This document shows, one piece after another, positions 33,898-47,100 of a DNA stretch of 64,000 bases. Source of the DNA: Anthoceros angustus. Lineage: Eukaryota > Streptophyta > Anthocerotopsida > Anthocerotales > Anthocerotaceae. The translations under genes and the position numbers were made by a program. Positions within the stretch are counted from its first letter, which is position 1, and each line of letters begins with the position of its first letter. Location: assembly GCA_010909165.1 (NCBI GenBank), contig MU008175.1, positions 248,001 to 312,000 of the forward strand, in the 5' to 3' direction. Under the pieces are notes generated by a model. That model was not told the origin of the DNA. It did no database searches and was given only the letters and a program-made list of their open reading frames with translations.

Positions 33898-35033
33898 AGA
33901 GGTGTGCCTGCTCTTGAACCCCTAGACATTTGTACACACATTTAGTGTAGGTAGAAGTCCCTTGAAGGATTGGACAACGAGCTAGCTGCATAGTTGGAAT
34001 CTCGGCACCAAGCACCGGCCCTGCATCCCCCTCCGTGTACGTAGAACCATGCTATCCATGCTCCAGATTTTTTAAGGGAGATCATTGAAATCTTCTCCAT
34101 CATGTATCCGTCCACGGCAAGTGGTGTGAAGCAGTAAATGATTGAAACTGCCCACCTGCAATTGCAGTTTCGTGGATGAAACAACAGGCTTATCAGGCTC
34201 AAGCTCTCTATGATCCAGCTTAAGACAAGCTAGGGATTGAAGATGTGTGGGAAGTTGTGGTGTGATGCACTTTTGTGATGTGAATCAGATGGTTTTTCTT
34301 CTGCCCGCCAGCGAGGGCGAGCTATGCGATGTCACCACGTTACCGCAAGGGTGGTGGCCATGGCAACCTTTCACAATGGAGGCATCAACACAAGAGTAGG
34401 TTCAGCATCAGTATGTAGCAGAAAACAATAGGCATGTTGTAAACCGATAGACTGTTAGAATGCATGGATGGCGGAGCACAAGCCAGGCGGTGAGGAGGAA
34501 TAAAAGTAGGTCGGAAATGGAGGCGGTGAAGGCGGGAGGCAGACAGGGTTTGGAATGGAGTGTATCTTGGGCCAGTCAGCATCGAGCAGTGGGCGCCCGT
34601 GCGTCCTGAGCCTGAACCTTACTGGCCCTTTACCCTTGAAAAGCCTTTGAATGGTCTTCACATGAACTGCCCGGGGCTGCACCTCCCGCTCTTCCTCTGC
34701 CCTGGTCCTTGCCTTCTATTGGCTCCCGTTTTCCCTCTCCTCTGTTACCCTCTTTTTTCCTGTTTCCCGCTTCTGCTGTGCGTCCAGCAGCGTCTCCGCG
34801 GCAGTGGCACTGGCGGTGTGTGATCACCGCCCGCACGGCATTGCCCCTGCCTTGCCCCGCACCGCATTGCTATGGAGATGGCCGCGGCGGCAGGAGTTTG
34901 ATGGACGCGGCAGCCGCAGGGAGCGCGGTGTGAAAGGATGCTAGGTTGGCTGCTCTGATCACAGCATAGGACAGGACACGCATCCTCCCTCCCTCCCTTC
35001 CTCCCCGGTGGGCCTGCCTGCCTGCCTGCAACC
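33898..35033. other. Intergenic region before OEP37
   Basis: No supported gene. It holds the diterpene synthase 3' UTR, then, from about 34660 to 34800, a pyrimidine-rich stretch, and a short tgcctgcctgcctgc run immediately before the OEP37 start. Confidence 0.5.
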
Positions 35034-36527
35034 ATGACATGGGGAAGGTCGGGATCGGAAGCAGGCCTGCACTGGAGGAAGGTGCCTCCCATGAAGGTCT
35101 CCACCGAGTATGACAGTGAAAACAACGTGTTTGTGAACAAGATCTCGGCGCAGGTGTTCAACGGGCTCGCTAAGCTTAAGGCTTCCTTCCAGCGGGAGCC
35201 GTCGGGGGACTTCCGCTACCCGCTTCTTGGAGTTGTGACCAAGTACTTGTCGGTGCTCTACGATCACGAGGACAGGAACGCGCTCGTGACTGTGACTGCG
35301 CAAACCGGCCGCAACCTGCGTTTCCAGTACATGAGGGACGTGAAGGTAAGTGCTTCTCAAGATTTGTTTTTCTGCTCAAACCCTGGGATCCTACCACGGG
35401 TTATGGATGTGTGGATCTTGTGCATTTCGGCTCACTCTCTTGCATTTTGATTTCCTCCTCCCAGGCGCAGCAGGGAGAATTGAAAATGTTCGCTAACTCG
35501 GCCGATCTCAAGTACAAATCGGAAATTTCGTGTGACATCCCACCAGCTGGATTGGTGAGCAAGTCTTCACATCTTGTCTTCGTGCGGCCCTGTTTCTATT
35601 CGCCATGATGCGTTGCTCATGGCTCGGTCCCATTTTTGTGTGGCCAGCCTAAAGCGGTCCTCTCTTTTCCGAACGGGGAGATCAAGATCGAGGATGATCT
35701 GTCCAAGGAGGAGAGTGACAAGGCCCTCTCTATCAGTGGCTTTGTGGGAGGCTCAGCACTGAATGGCCTCCTTGTAGCTGAGTATAGAGAGGAGAATCTC
35801 AACTTCAAGTACACCTTCAAGGTGCGTTGGTGAATTTGGAACATAATATAGAACCCCGTCGGTCCGTCTCGTCCGACACCTTTTATCATTTGTCACGGCT
35901 GTCCGGACAACTTACCTTGGTTTCGTTTTCGCAGGATGATGAGATGACTCTTACACCCCAAGTTTCATGGCCATCGAAAACCCTGTCCGTTGCTTTCAAG
36001 AGACAGTTCACTCGAGCAAATAAGCTGAGGTGAGTCGGAAGGAGGCTTACATGTTTGTGTTGGAAGGAGGTATACTGCATTTGCGTCGGATGGCCACACA
36101 TCATCATGACGGGTTTCGGATGTACACGCATCATCATGGTGGGTCTCACGTTCTACTTTTTTTTTGGCTCAGCTATGTCTACAATTTTGATAGCACGGCT
36201 TGGAGCGCCGTCTTGAAACATAAACCGAACGAGGATTTTAAAGTGAAACTGGGCTATGATTCCGAAGTCCGGCTTTGTTGGGGGTCTCTATGGGTAAGCA
36301 TTGATCCCGGCTTCCTAAAATTAAGGTGGTCCTCTGCAAACTTTTTGTTGTTAGCATATGGCTGACTTGTACTATTGGATTGATGCGTACATCAGATTGG
36401 TAAAGAGGACTTTGGTGCAAAACAAGCTCCAAGGAAGTGCAAGCTTCAGTTGATGGTTCAAGTGCCACAGGATAATGTGAAAGAAGCCATAGTGCTTTTC
36501 AGATTAAAGAAGAGATGGGACATCTAA
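35034..36527 (+). CDS. OEP37: Chloroplast outer envelope pore protein OEP37
   Basis: Six exons (35034-35345, 35465-35554, 35648-35821, 35935-36029, 36173-36293, 36396-36527) total 924 nt, 307 aa. The protein is a beta-barrel channel of the chloroplast outer envelope; the pea homologue is cation-selective. Family landmarks in order are STEYDSENNVFVNK, LAKLKASF, TKYLSVLYD, KAQQGELKMFA, PAGLPKAVLSFPNGEI, a short acidic loop, ALNGLLVAEY, SVAFKRQF, SYVYNFDSTAWSAV, KLGYDSEVRL and the C-terminal LFRLKKRWDI. Alternating hydrophobic and polar residues fit beta strands. It is a little shorter than the Arabidopsis protein, mainly at the N-terminus; the start at 35034 is the first ATG in frame, and MKVSTEYDS downstream is an alternative. 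Confidence 0.92.
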
Positions 36528-37162
36528 GATTTCTCTTGGGAGGTTCTTCATTCTTCGGTGGAACGTGGGTGGAAATTATCATTTTTATTGAGACTCTCTG
36601 CAGTCTGACAATTCTCAGAAAAGCAGAAGAAATGTTCCTCGCAAGATAAGCTGTTGATGCAGATGGGTCACGATACTGCCTGCAGGAGACCTGACTTGCT
36701 TGATTCATTTGTGGCAGTCTGGCTGCAGATTTAGCATTCTTTAGTTGGAAACCTTGCCCGGATAGCGATCCCGATTTTGATGGGTGATAGCGAGACTGCC
36801 ATGTATATCATGTATTTTTACTTAACCAATCAACTAATTGATACATGGAACAGGAAGATATCAATGTGGGTTGCGGGCAAAGTTCTAAGTTCTCACTTTT
36901 GGCCTCGCCACCTGTCCTTATGTGAACGTGTGCTTCACACTAGCGTACATCGCTACTCTTTATGTACATACATACAGGAAAGGGGTTTGCATCATACCAG
37001 ATGCCGTTCTTGAATCTTGAAAGGCACAATGACTGAGAAACGGTGGCCTGTCTCCTGCTGTGAGAAACTCCTGCATAAAAACTCCTTCAGGTGGTTAGGG
37101 GTGCTTGTTCTTGGTAGGAGTTCTAGTTCCGCACTTGCTGGTGGCTTTGCCTTCCGTCTTGG
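36528..37162. other. 3' flank of OEP37 and upstream of the coiled-coil ORF
   Basis: No supported gene. Probable 3' UTR of OEP37 followed by promoter sequence of the next plus-strand ORF. Confidence 0.5.
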
Positions 37163-37768
37163 ATGTCGTCTCGCGGGCGTTGGAGGGTGAGGGCACCGGA
37201 GAGCAGAGCAAGTGCACGTGAAAACGAGGACAGAAGAACCACCTGGAGAGGAAGCAGTAGGATGGCAGCAGTGCCGTGCCGGCTATCCTATGAGAAAAAG
37301 AGTGAGTGGAAAGGGTACGACGAAAGCAGGGCATCGTCCTCAGCTGCGAGTCTCCGCAATTGGTCTTCCAAGTTGGAGCCTGTGGTTTCCAACGTCCGTC
37401 AGTCTGTGGAGGCCGAGCATCGACGTGCTGCGGAGGAGAAAGAGAAATGCAAGGCTTTCCTCAACCGTTGGGAGGAGAGGCTGGATAATCAGGACCGGAC
37501 TGGCATGATGTCGCGCATCCAACTACTAGATAAGGAGCTGGAAATTCGGACTCAGCAGATAGAGGAAGACCAGCGCAGGATAATGCTGCAAATTGAACGG
37601 CTTGAACAGATTTACAAAGACCTCGACGTCCCGCTTGAGGAGTTGGTACTGCCTCCAGGAGTGACGGACGCGGAAACGCGAGAGCAATTCAGAGCTCTGT
37701 TAGCCAAAAATGACAGTGTGCTGCCCAATCGAGATCATAAAGCCGCTCACCAAATCGCTCTGCCCTAG
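37163..37768 (+). CDS. Single-exon coiled-coil protein, 201 aa, unrecognised
   Basis: An uninterrupted plus-strand frame of 201 codons. The first 33 residues are Arg-rich and may not be translated, since a second ATG (37262, MAAVPCRLSYEKK) opens the part that looks protein-like. From about residue 65 to 155 it is strongly helical, with Glu/Lys/Arg/Gln-rich heptads (VEAEHRRAAEEKEKCKAF, LLDKELEIRTQQIEEDQRR), followed by a Pro-containing LEELVLPPGVTDAETREQF tail. No signal or membrane segment. It converges with the 3' end of CFAP44, about 340 bp away, and has no introns, unlike all neighbours. I do not recognise the family; a structural or ciliary role is a guess from context only. Confidence 0.55.
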   Translation: MSSRGRWRVRAPESRASARENEDRRTTWRGSSRMAAVPCRLSYEKKSEWKGYDESRASSSAASLRNWSSKLEPVVSNVRQSVEAEHRRAAEEKEKCKAFLNRWEERLDNQDRTGMMSRIQLLDKELEIRTQQIEEDQRRIMLQIERLEQIYKDLDVPLEELVLPPGVTDAETREQFRALLAKNDSVLPNRDHKAAHQIALP

Positions 37769-38111
37769 ATCTGGTTTTTGCTGTGCACTACCGCAGTTGA
37801 TGTCTGGTAAGGATAGACAGTTAGCTTGTCGGTACTCAGCCGTCTCAGACGGTTCCGTAAATCGTCAATCTTTTTCGCATAACCATGAACTATCTGCAAA
37901 AGGCAACTTTCGTGTCACAAAACTGGTAGACTCAGATCTCAGTCCAGATTAAAGGAGGTAGGAAAAGCTACTACCGTGCACAAGCGTCTATACTCTACTT
38001 CCTCTTTCTTCTTTTCCAACAGAGGATCCAAGACAGTTCCACTTGCTCTGCCTTTCATGTTCTGTGTGAGCATGCAAACGTTTCGCAATATGTGACTTGC
38101 TGAGGTTTAGG

Positions 38112-41100
38112 CCCAGTGGCATGTTCGTGGACTACATACCTGCACCTTCACAGCAAGATATCAGACTTGACAGATCGACTTCCAAAAAAGTGTACCTTTG
38201 AAATGTCCATCTGCTTCTCCTTTACGTCAGCAATGCAGTTCAGACAAGCAGCATTCTCCTTTATGAGCCCTAAGGCAAGGGCAAAACCGTGAGACTTGAA
38301 ACCTGAGTAAATTTGCTGGCACTCTGGACCAGATTATACCACCAGACTTACTGGAAAGCTCATCAGTTGCTTGGTGAATCTTCTTGTTTCGCGCAGCTAA
38401 CTCAGCTGCATTCTTCTCCTCTTGGATTTTTAGTTTCTCCTTCAGGTCTTCTGATCCTGTTTGGACACTAATCGAGTCCAGAGCATCCAGATCGATGACC
38501 TAAGAAGTGGAGACGCAGTGAGCAAGAATGTTGGCCACGTACGTACACAGGTCAGAGCCCTATATAACTCTGCAGGTCAGAATCATACCTGGCCAAACTT
38601 CAACATCTGAATGTCAATAACCTTCATCTCCCATTCTGCAACTTTAGCCTCATTTGCTTTCCTCTCACGGCACAGACCCTGATTTTGCTTCCAAAGCTCT
38701 TTCTGCAACTTACGTAGAGCAATTCTCTCTTGAGCAAGCTCGTCAATCCTCCCTTTCAGTTGCTGCAAAGATGTGTTGCTGAACACCAAAGCGCCTGAAA
38801 GGTTTTGGGGCACAGCTCCTTCTTGCAAATACTCAACCTTCAAAAGACATGGCAATGCAACACAAGGGATCTCAGGGTAAGTCAACAATGGGACAATTTA
38901 TTACTCACTTAAAAAGACGGAGAGAAGTTTGAACAGCAGCTTCATGTCACACCTGATGCATTTTGAGAGTTAGGCAGATGTCAACTTTGTTCAATGCGTC
39001 TTGCTTTGTGACTAGAAACTGATCCATTTCCTCCTCAACCGAATCCAGTGCAGCATCGACGTTCTTCTTTTTCTTCAACAAACTCTCTTTCTCCCTGACC
39101 ATAGCTGTTAAGCCCCGAGAAGGATTGCACACAAGATAAGAGGCGAAAACACTACTCTAGAACGTCATGGTATAACCTAGGGTGGTATACTTACCATCTA
39201 ACAAGACTTTATTATCCTTTATTCCATAATATTGCTCCATGCGTTTTATCCTTAGGCCCATTACAGAATTGTACATCTCCTCTGTTACACCAGGAGGGCA
39301 AACTTCAGGTTCCTGGCAAGAAAACAGAAAGCACAGCCTGGTGACACCAAAACACAGCTTTCACGACACTCTTTGATTGCAAAGAACATCAAGCAAATGA
39401 TATAAAGCAGAAGACATTTTTAAGAAACATACATCATCCTCCTCTAGATCGTCGTCGTCATCATCGTCTTCCTCCTCCTCTGATTCATCCGAATCACCCT
39501 CATCACCAGCCTGTTTCTTCTTGACGCGCTTAATTTTTTTCAGGTACAATTTACGAAGAACCGCTTCATGTTGGTTCTCCTCCCCAATCAGAGCTTCAAA
39601 GTCAGCCAGTAACTAACAAACAAAACATGGATCAGAAACCAAGCTTGATAGCAACAGGCAGCCAGTTAATTCAGTTAGATCCCTAGATAGTGGCATGCAA
39701 GTGAAGGAGGTACATGAAATTATGCCATGGGCAATATGCGTCACGTCATCAAACTTAAAGTTGAAAGAAATGTGTTAAGACAATCAGCTATGTGGGAGGC
39801 TCTGCTTGGAAGAGCCTCCCACGTATTTGGTGATGACAGTGACAAACATGGCAGCTAAACATGTTGCAAAGCTCATACTGCCGTGGTGTATTTATGGATT
39901 CGCGGGGACACAAGTTGCTTTTAATGCAAAGCAGAAAAATACTTCACCTCTTTTTGAGATCGTTACATCCCATAGTTACATAGACCCTAAAGCGGATGAA
40001 ATCAGACGGCAGATAACACATGTCGAAAGTTTGAAAAAGAACGGTTAGACCAACACGAGTGTGGTTAAAGGTTAAACTTCTCAGTGTTAAGAAAAAATTG
40101 GACAGATCCTTCAAGCTTAATGCCTCCCTCTGCATAAAAAGCAGAAGCTCAAGAGACAAAGGAAGGAGCCAAAGCACTTTGAAGCCTCTCTACAACTCTC
40201 CTTGCATCTCAGCAAAGAATCCGTCCACAGGGTCTGAAATGACGGATTTTGATGCCTTTTACAAATATCAGCACACCACCTTTTCATTGCGCATTCACAG
40301 TGGGCAGCTGCTGCAGCTCAACACACAATGGCAGTTGCAAAAGTTTGGCTATGGAGAAACAGTTGAGACATATCCAGTGTCCCCATGGTTGCCATTGTTG
40401 TCTGCACCCAAGGACTCAGTAGCCTTGTATGCCAGTCTCTTCTGGACATAATATAACATGTAGCCTTGCGAAGCCCTCACAACATCTTCACTGACTCGTG
40501 TCACCCATGCATCGTCACATTTGTACCACTGGCCACCAAGGCGAAGGTAGGAAACGTAATGACCAGAGTCAAGCTTCCCAGAATGTGTCACAACTGCAAA
40601 AAGCTCAAACTGAGGGGGTGGCCCATCTAGAGACTGGCCCACCTCCTCACTGTCCATCACCAACATCCTGTTGCCAAGCCTTAGTCTCACAACAGATGAT
40701 GACAGATAAGGGCCCATATCCAAATGAATTGGGAACTGCAGATACCGATCAACTTTTCGTGAAGTATTCCTTGTGGTAGAGTGTTCGAAGCGTTTAATGT
40801 GGAAGCACAGCACCAGAGGAAGCTTCCGAACAGACATCTGCTTGATCCACTCCTGCCGAACTTGACATCTCTGGCAGTAGAACTTCTCGTTAGCTCCAAG
40901 ACGCTCTTGCCTGGTGAACCGGTCCAAGCATCCCAAAAGGCTAGAACCAGAACCATGGCTCCCTGCAGAAGTTCCTCTGTTGTGATGGCCCTCCCCATTA
41001 ATGGAGCCAAAGTCACCTGTGTCAGGTTCCAGGTCCAGGGAAATGTCCACACAAGGGTCATGGGTTGTGGATGTGAATCCACAGACTGTACAGGTTACAT

Positions 41101-44100
41101 CAGAGCGGAGAAGACCCGAAAACACTCGATGTACAATGCATTGACAATCAACATCGCCTGCCCTGTAAGCAGACAATTCAAAGTCATCATCTCAGCTAAA
41201 ACATAGGATTTGGACCTTACAGACTAAAGCGCTTTCTCATTACAACCTAACCATCAGCCCTTCCAGGCTGACTGTTCAGTTGGCATCACCAGTCAAACCA
41301 TCCGTTCAGACTAGGCGGCTTGCTACAGAGTGATCAAGAAAACCTTCCCCACCAGCATTACCTTCCAACATTTTGCGAGCGCCTGGCTCGTGGAGATGTG
41401 GTGCCTGAATTGGCATGAATACCATCCACAGTGGATATGAAAAACTCATGTGCATCTTGTTGCTCATAGCCTGCGAGGTTTGCTGCGTGTCGCCACCAAC
41501 TGATCGGTCACCAGAATCACAAAGAAACTTAACACACTTTCGAAATTCAAAATCTGAAAAAATAGACATGCATGGAACTAAATTGGGTGAGCTCAGCTGA
41601 AAAGTCCACCAAGAATGACCACCTGTAGAGGAACTCCGCAGGACTATAGGGTGTCCTTTCTCCTGAGAACGCAGCAGAAAATATGGTATCCATGTCACAT
41701 CCAAGGCAGAGATGGGACGCCCGGTTTTGGCACAAGACACGGTTGTGCCGGTCACTGAGGAAGTAGTTTCTCAGAGGAGGGGTGTGCAGCAGCGCTTGCA
41801 AAACAGAATTCATAAAGCAAGTGTTTCCAAGGTTGTTCAGTCCTCGGAGCCCTGATGGCAGGCCTGAGTTCTCTGTCAAGGGAGTAGACCCTTGACTCAG
41901 AGCCAATTGCTCTGCTGGTGTGGGAACCCAGGGTCTGTACTGTGCAGCCCTTCTCCTCTTGCACACATGCAGTTGCGGCAGTTGGTCACTTTTACTGGCT
42001 CTGCTACTGACTGTATTAGTGCTAGTAGCATCCGAAAACTTTCTGCCGTTGGTCAAGTCCTTCGCATTACGCCTTTTGATAAGCCCACCAGACGCATCCC
42101 GTTTCTTGCTGCTGTTGCCCTTTATCTGACGCTTGGCATCAGAGGACGAGGGGCTGTCATTACTGCCCACCTTCACATCCCCCGAATCCTTGCTGTTGCT
42201 CCACCTCCCCTCTCCCCCATTCGACATGGCATTCCCATTCCCATGACAATTCCCATGACCGTGACCCCCTTCCTCCGCCCCGCTGCCCTGCAGCCGGACC
42301 AGACTCTGCGCACAGATGACCGCCCGATCGAAGTCAGGGTCATAAATCTGGTCATGACACACAACGCAGAAGAGCTCAGCTCGATCCACATCCACAGCCA
42401 GGTCATGCCCCGGATGAGTCTGCGCGTGCCGGCTTGCATGTGGATCTGGAAGCTTCCAACACCCAATAGTGGCACAAATGAGACAGGCGTACAATCTCCC
42501 GTGCGGCCTCCCACAGACAGCACAGCTCGGAATTTCTTTGGCCTCTCTCTTGATTCGAGCCTTCCCAGACGGCCCCGTCAACAAGCATTTCTGCAGCACC
42601 CGGAAGCCACGCAATCCGTGCCTGGCCTTGTAGTCGAGCAGATGCTGGCAGGAATTGTGGGTCTGATTCTTGGATGTCATGGTCTTCCTGGTCAGGCGCC
42701 CGAATCTTCGTCACAAGCCATGCACAAGCAGTGAGTTCACTCTCACACTCCCACTCCCTCCATCAGTCACCCACTGGAAGCTGAGCTGATGAGATCCTCC
42801 TGCTCCTGCTCTTGCTCCTGCTCCTGCTCTCAGGCCCGCGCCACAGCAATTCAAAAATGTTGCAATCACATTACTCCGCAGCAGATGCTGCAGAAGGAAT
42901 CAGCAGACGCAATCTAGCAGACTGGCTACAATCTACCATTCCACTCCCAGCCCGCAGCCAAATGGCAAGAGCAAGCCTTGCTGCCAATTACCGCCCATCC
43001 AAATCAGCCCTACAGCTTTTGTTGGGCGGTAGCACTTCCCTCCCGCTCCTGCTGCTCCACCGCACCGACGTGCAGGCTCCTTCTCCTCAGGAGGCGAGGA
43101 CCAATGCCACGCCTTAGCCCCTCCCAGCGCGGAGGACGCGGCGTTGCCGGATCCGCCGCCCGCTCTCGCCGGCAGCGTGCTGGGTGCTGACAATGGCAGC
43201 GATTCCAGCTACCCGGATGGGCGGGACGGGACGGCCCAGTTCAGGCCGCCCAGCGCCGAGCCATGGCAAAGGCAATCGCACTGCAATTCCGGCCGGGATT
43301 CTTGCACAACTTTTGCCTATCAGAGTTTTGCGTACCGGACCGAGGCTCCCGACACGACACAAGACCTGACCGGACAAAATTCCCCCGTGTCCATGCCTTG
43401 AGCTTCATGACCCATCTTTAACAGTCATCCACGTCGGCACAACATACATGCCCACATGGAGCTGGAACGACTCTGGTTGGAGCTTGTTACCTTCTTGGTG
43501 ACTTCCTGAAACTGGTGGGTCTGCTGCTTGTTGTTCTCGATCGCATTCTCCTGCTCTTGGACTTTGTTCTGCCATGGCAACCAGCGAGGGAGATTAGTCG
43601 GAGGTAACGTGATTTTGGGCATAACCGTGGGAAGTGGGTCAGTTCCTGGAGGGTACCTTGAAGTCAGTCACGTCTTTCATTTTCTGAGTGTGCCGAATCT
43701 TGAGTGCCTCTTCTGTTGGCGTGAGGACTTTGAGGAGCCGCAGTTCCTGCAGGTCGGAAGACATGGCAAGACATGATATGATATGACATGACATGAAATG
43801 CGTGAGGAGTGACTGTCTTCTGACAAGTGTGGAGGCAAAGTTGAACAGGATGAGCTCTTTGCCTCGAACAGGAAAAGAAATTTTTGCTCAGCCATGTTGA
43901 TATTGATTTCTGCCCTCATCTTCGTCTGCCGCAGCTCCTCCAGAGCGTGGTCGAAGTTATTGACGGCAATTTCCATCTTCTCCAGAATTTTCTCCTTTTC
44001 GTACTTCAGCTTGATTTGAGCTGCTTCTAGCTCAGCCAGCTGCACAGGTTATGAATGATGAGGTCAGCAAGATTTGAGAAGTCCTGGTACCCGGCGTCAG

Positions 44101-47100
44101 TTTTTGCCAGTGAGGCTGACATGCATCGCTTCCCGCCACTCACCTCCAAAGCTGAGGGTGGGTAAACCCTGACTTGGGTCGGGCCTGCCTTGTCTGGTGT
44201 TCGTTTCCTCTGCTGCGGGGATACTGACCTGCGACCGATTCTCATGGAACCGTCTTTGTCTGCTCCCTCTTTGGCCGCCCCCAAACCCGATGTGAATCCA
44301 CTGGATTTTCCTTCCTGCAAAAGCTGGATAATATGAGGTTGTGGAGCCATCAGTGTGTCACTATTGCAGCTACCAGGGTCAATACGTCGTACATTCTTCG
44401 CTGCTTCTTCAGCAGCCTTTCTTTTTGCGACAAGATCATCCATTTCCTGTAGAATCAACAGACCTGGTTAGGTCTAGGGATATGAGGTATGTGACATGGA
44501 TGCCCCTAACTCTCATCAAGCTCACCTGCTGTGTCACAATTTCCCGGTCTTCTGGAGTCTCATCTCTGAACTTTTGGGGAACGAATAACACCTCGTCCTT
44601 CACTCTGAGGATGCATACAACTGTGATGGTCAGAAACCTCTGCTAGGTGTCTTCCAACAATTCTCATCTATATCATGACAGTTCACTGTTTCAAAGCAAT
44701 ACTTGAGAAGACCATTGATTTCTTTGATTCTCGCGTTTCCTCGAATGATCTGGCCCTCAATTTCTTTCTTTCTCACCCGCAAGGCCAAGAATTCTGCATT
44801 GTACTCCATTTTGGCCTTGTAAACTGCTTCTACAAACAACAACATCTCGTTTCGTTTCCTCATGGCATTCGTCTCCAGCTCCTCCGGCGCTCGGTACTCT
44901 GGATCAGATTTCAGTTTGAAATCTCCCTTGTTCTCTTCTGCCCATTTGATGGCGAGAGCATCTTCTTGATTTACATACGTCTGGAATTATCCGAAAGGAA
45001 GACACAGCATCAGTTCTCCTCGAGACATTCACTGGGATGGCTGGTATGCCGACAACTGCTAAACCTTGCACAACCGGAGAGAATTTTACCTCATCCGGCT
45101 TGGATTTCAAGAATGTCATCCATTCCCCTTCTCTTTTCTTCATAAGGAGCCTCCTGTCTTCCATGGTGTCCCCGACGGGATGCTCTACTTTGAAAATGCC
45201 CTACGATGCTGTGCAAGATCAGAACCTCACAATCCCTCTCTCTCCCGAGTCGCGTATTGCAGGTTGCATCTATGATTTTGGTGGAAGAAAGCGACTGGAT
45301 TTCTGGCCAGCTCCATGTTTCTGGCCAGAATCTTGCTCCAAAATAAAGCAGCTCAGTGTCAAGAGTATTCATACCTCATCTTCATCTGTTTTCACCCTGG
45401 TTTCATCCCCAGGCTGATGAATCTCCTTCCTGATAAATACCGGAGTCTTTACTGGCCGCCTCAACCCTTGTACTTGTATACGTGCTTCTTCTATGAGATC
45501 CTGACAGAACCCATCATCAGTTGTAAGAGTTGCTAAACTGGCTGCAGAACCTGGCACAAACATTTAGGAGTGCTTTGATTGCTCGGGAAACACTCGTAAG
45601 AAGAACTACCGTACCAATATCTCTTGTGACAATCTTGCAGTCCGGAAAGTTGATACTGTTTTGCCAGAGCGGAAAGCATGCAAGACGATATGTTCGACCT
45701 GCATCCGCAGATTAAAGTTCGATCTCAACAGCCCACCAGCAACAAATATCAGTTGAACTTGAGCTCCCATCTCGAGCTCGGCCCTCCCTACCTCTATGTC
45801 ATCGAGGAAGTAAGCCCGGAGTTTCCTCAATGCGATGTTCCTCCTTTCACTTTCGTACTGCAGCTCCTTGTGAGCCATGTCAACATTTGCCTCAGTCTCA
45901 GCCTGAATCATGCTGGAGAGAGATCACATGCGCACAACAAAAATTAAGCAGAGACGCTATTTGGCACTTGAGAGGAATCTTGTATTCAGACTGTTGCCTC
46001 TGAAGGAGTTCCAGACATACACTTTCAGGTGAGGGTCTATTTCGAACTCGGAGACATCCAATTTCTCGATTGCGGTTTTAGCTTCGTTCTCTTTGATAAG
46101 ATCAGATAGTGCTTTCCTGATGGCATCAACATGGTTCAGCACTAAAGCCTTCTTCTGAAGAGCTAGAATTAGTTGCCTGTCTTTCTCTGCCTTCTGCTTA
46201 GCTTCCTCGATGCTGTAAACACCGGCACCCAAGTCAGCAGCTTCGGGCTGAGCTTCAGGTTTCGCTGTTTTCACAAAGATGCACAAGATAATGTGTCAAA
46301 TGTCTGGCAGTGCATCTCTATCGGCATGGCACTGGTGTTTTGATGCACGCTCGTTGATTTCAGAGCGGAGATCTCAACACCATAGCACTCTTTTCATCGA
46401 CTAGTTCACACCTTTAACGGCATTGATTGGCTTGCCCTCCTTGTCAGCGTGGATCTTAAGATCCAGAAAATGAATAAAGAAGCTCCCATCGTACCCGACG
46501 CTTGCCTAACACAGCACCGTCATTTGCTGAGGTGAGCCTCTGCTCTTTCCACATTTCTTGATAAGCTGTGGACTAGGAGAATGAGCGTCTTGTTCTTACC
46601 AGATACATGTTGTCAAAGCTAAGCACGGCTCCACCGACAACTCCTTTAAACCCATCATGTATCGCGCCTTCCCAGTAGCTCAGCTTATCAGATTGTTGGA
46701 GTTCGCCAGGCATGGGTGCTGCATGTATTCTGACAACCCCGTCGTCTGATCCTGAAACCAGGTACTTTTTACCAGGAGAGTATCTGCAGGCGTGAATCAA
46801 AGTCAGAATGTTTGGTCCTGGGCTCACATCACCTTGGGCTGCAGACCTTCACCCACCCCAGGCATTTGACACAAGTGGAGAGCCACTTTGAGGTGCCCAG
46901 AACTTCCTCGGAATCCAGCCTGCATTCGTAGAGGAATCCCATTCCCTTCCCCTGCACGCACAAGTGTGATGTCCATGGGGCCGGAATGCTATGCAAGAAT
47001 GAGTGGATCAGAAGCGCCGTGGATTTCAGCTCACCTCTACGGCCATGTAGAACGTGGATAAGGTACTATTCGTGTACAGGATTGCCCGAACTGGGAGAGT

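Noticed and set aside
41892-42734. 280-codon plus-strand ORF
   Set aside because: It lies antisense to the first exon of the UBP22-type gene, which has clear zinc-finger and peptidase motifs.
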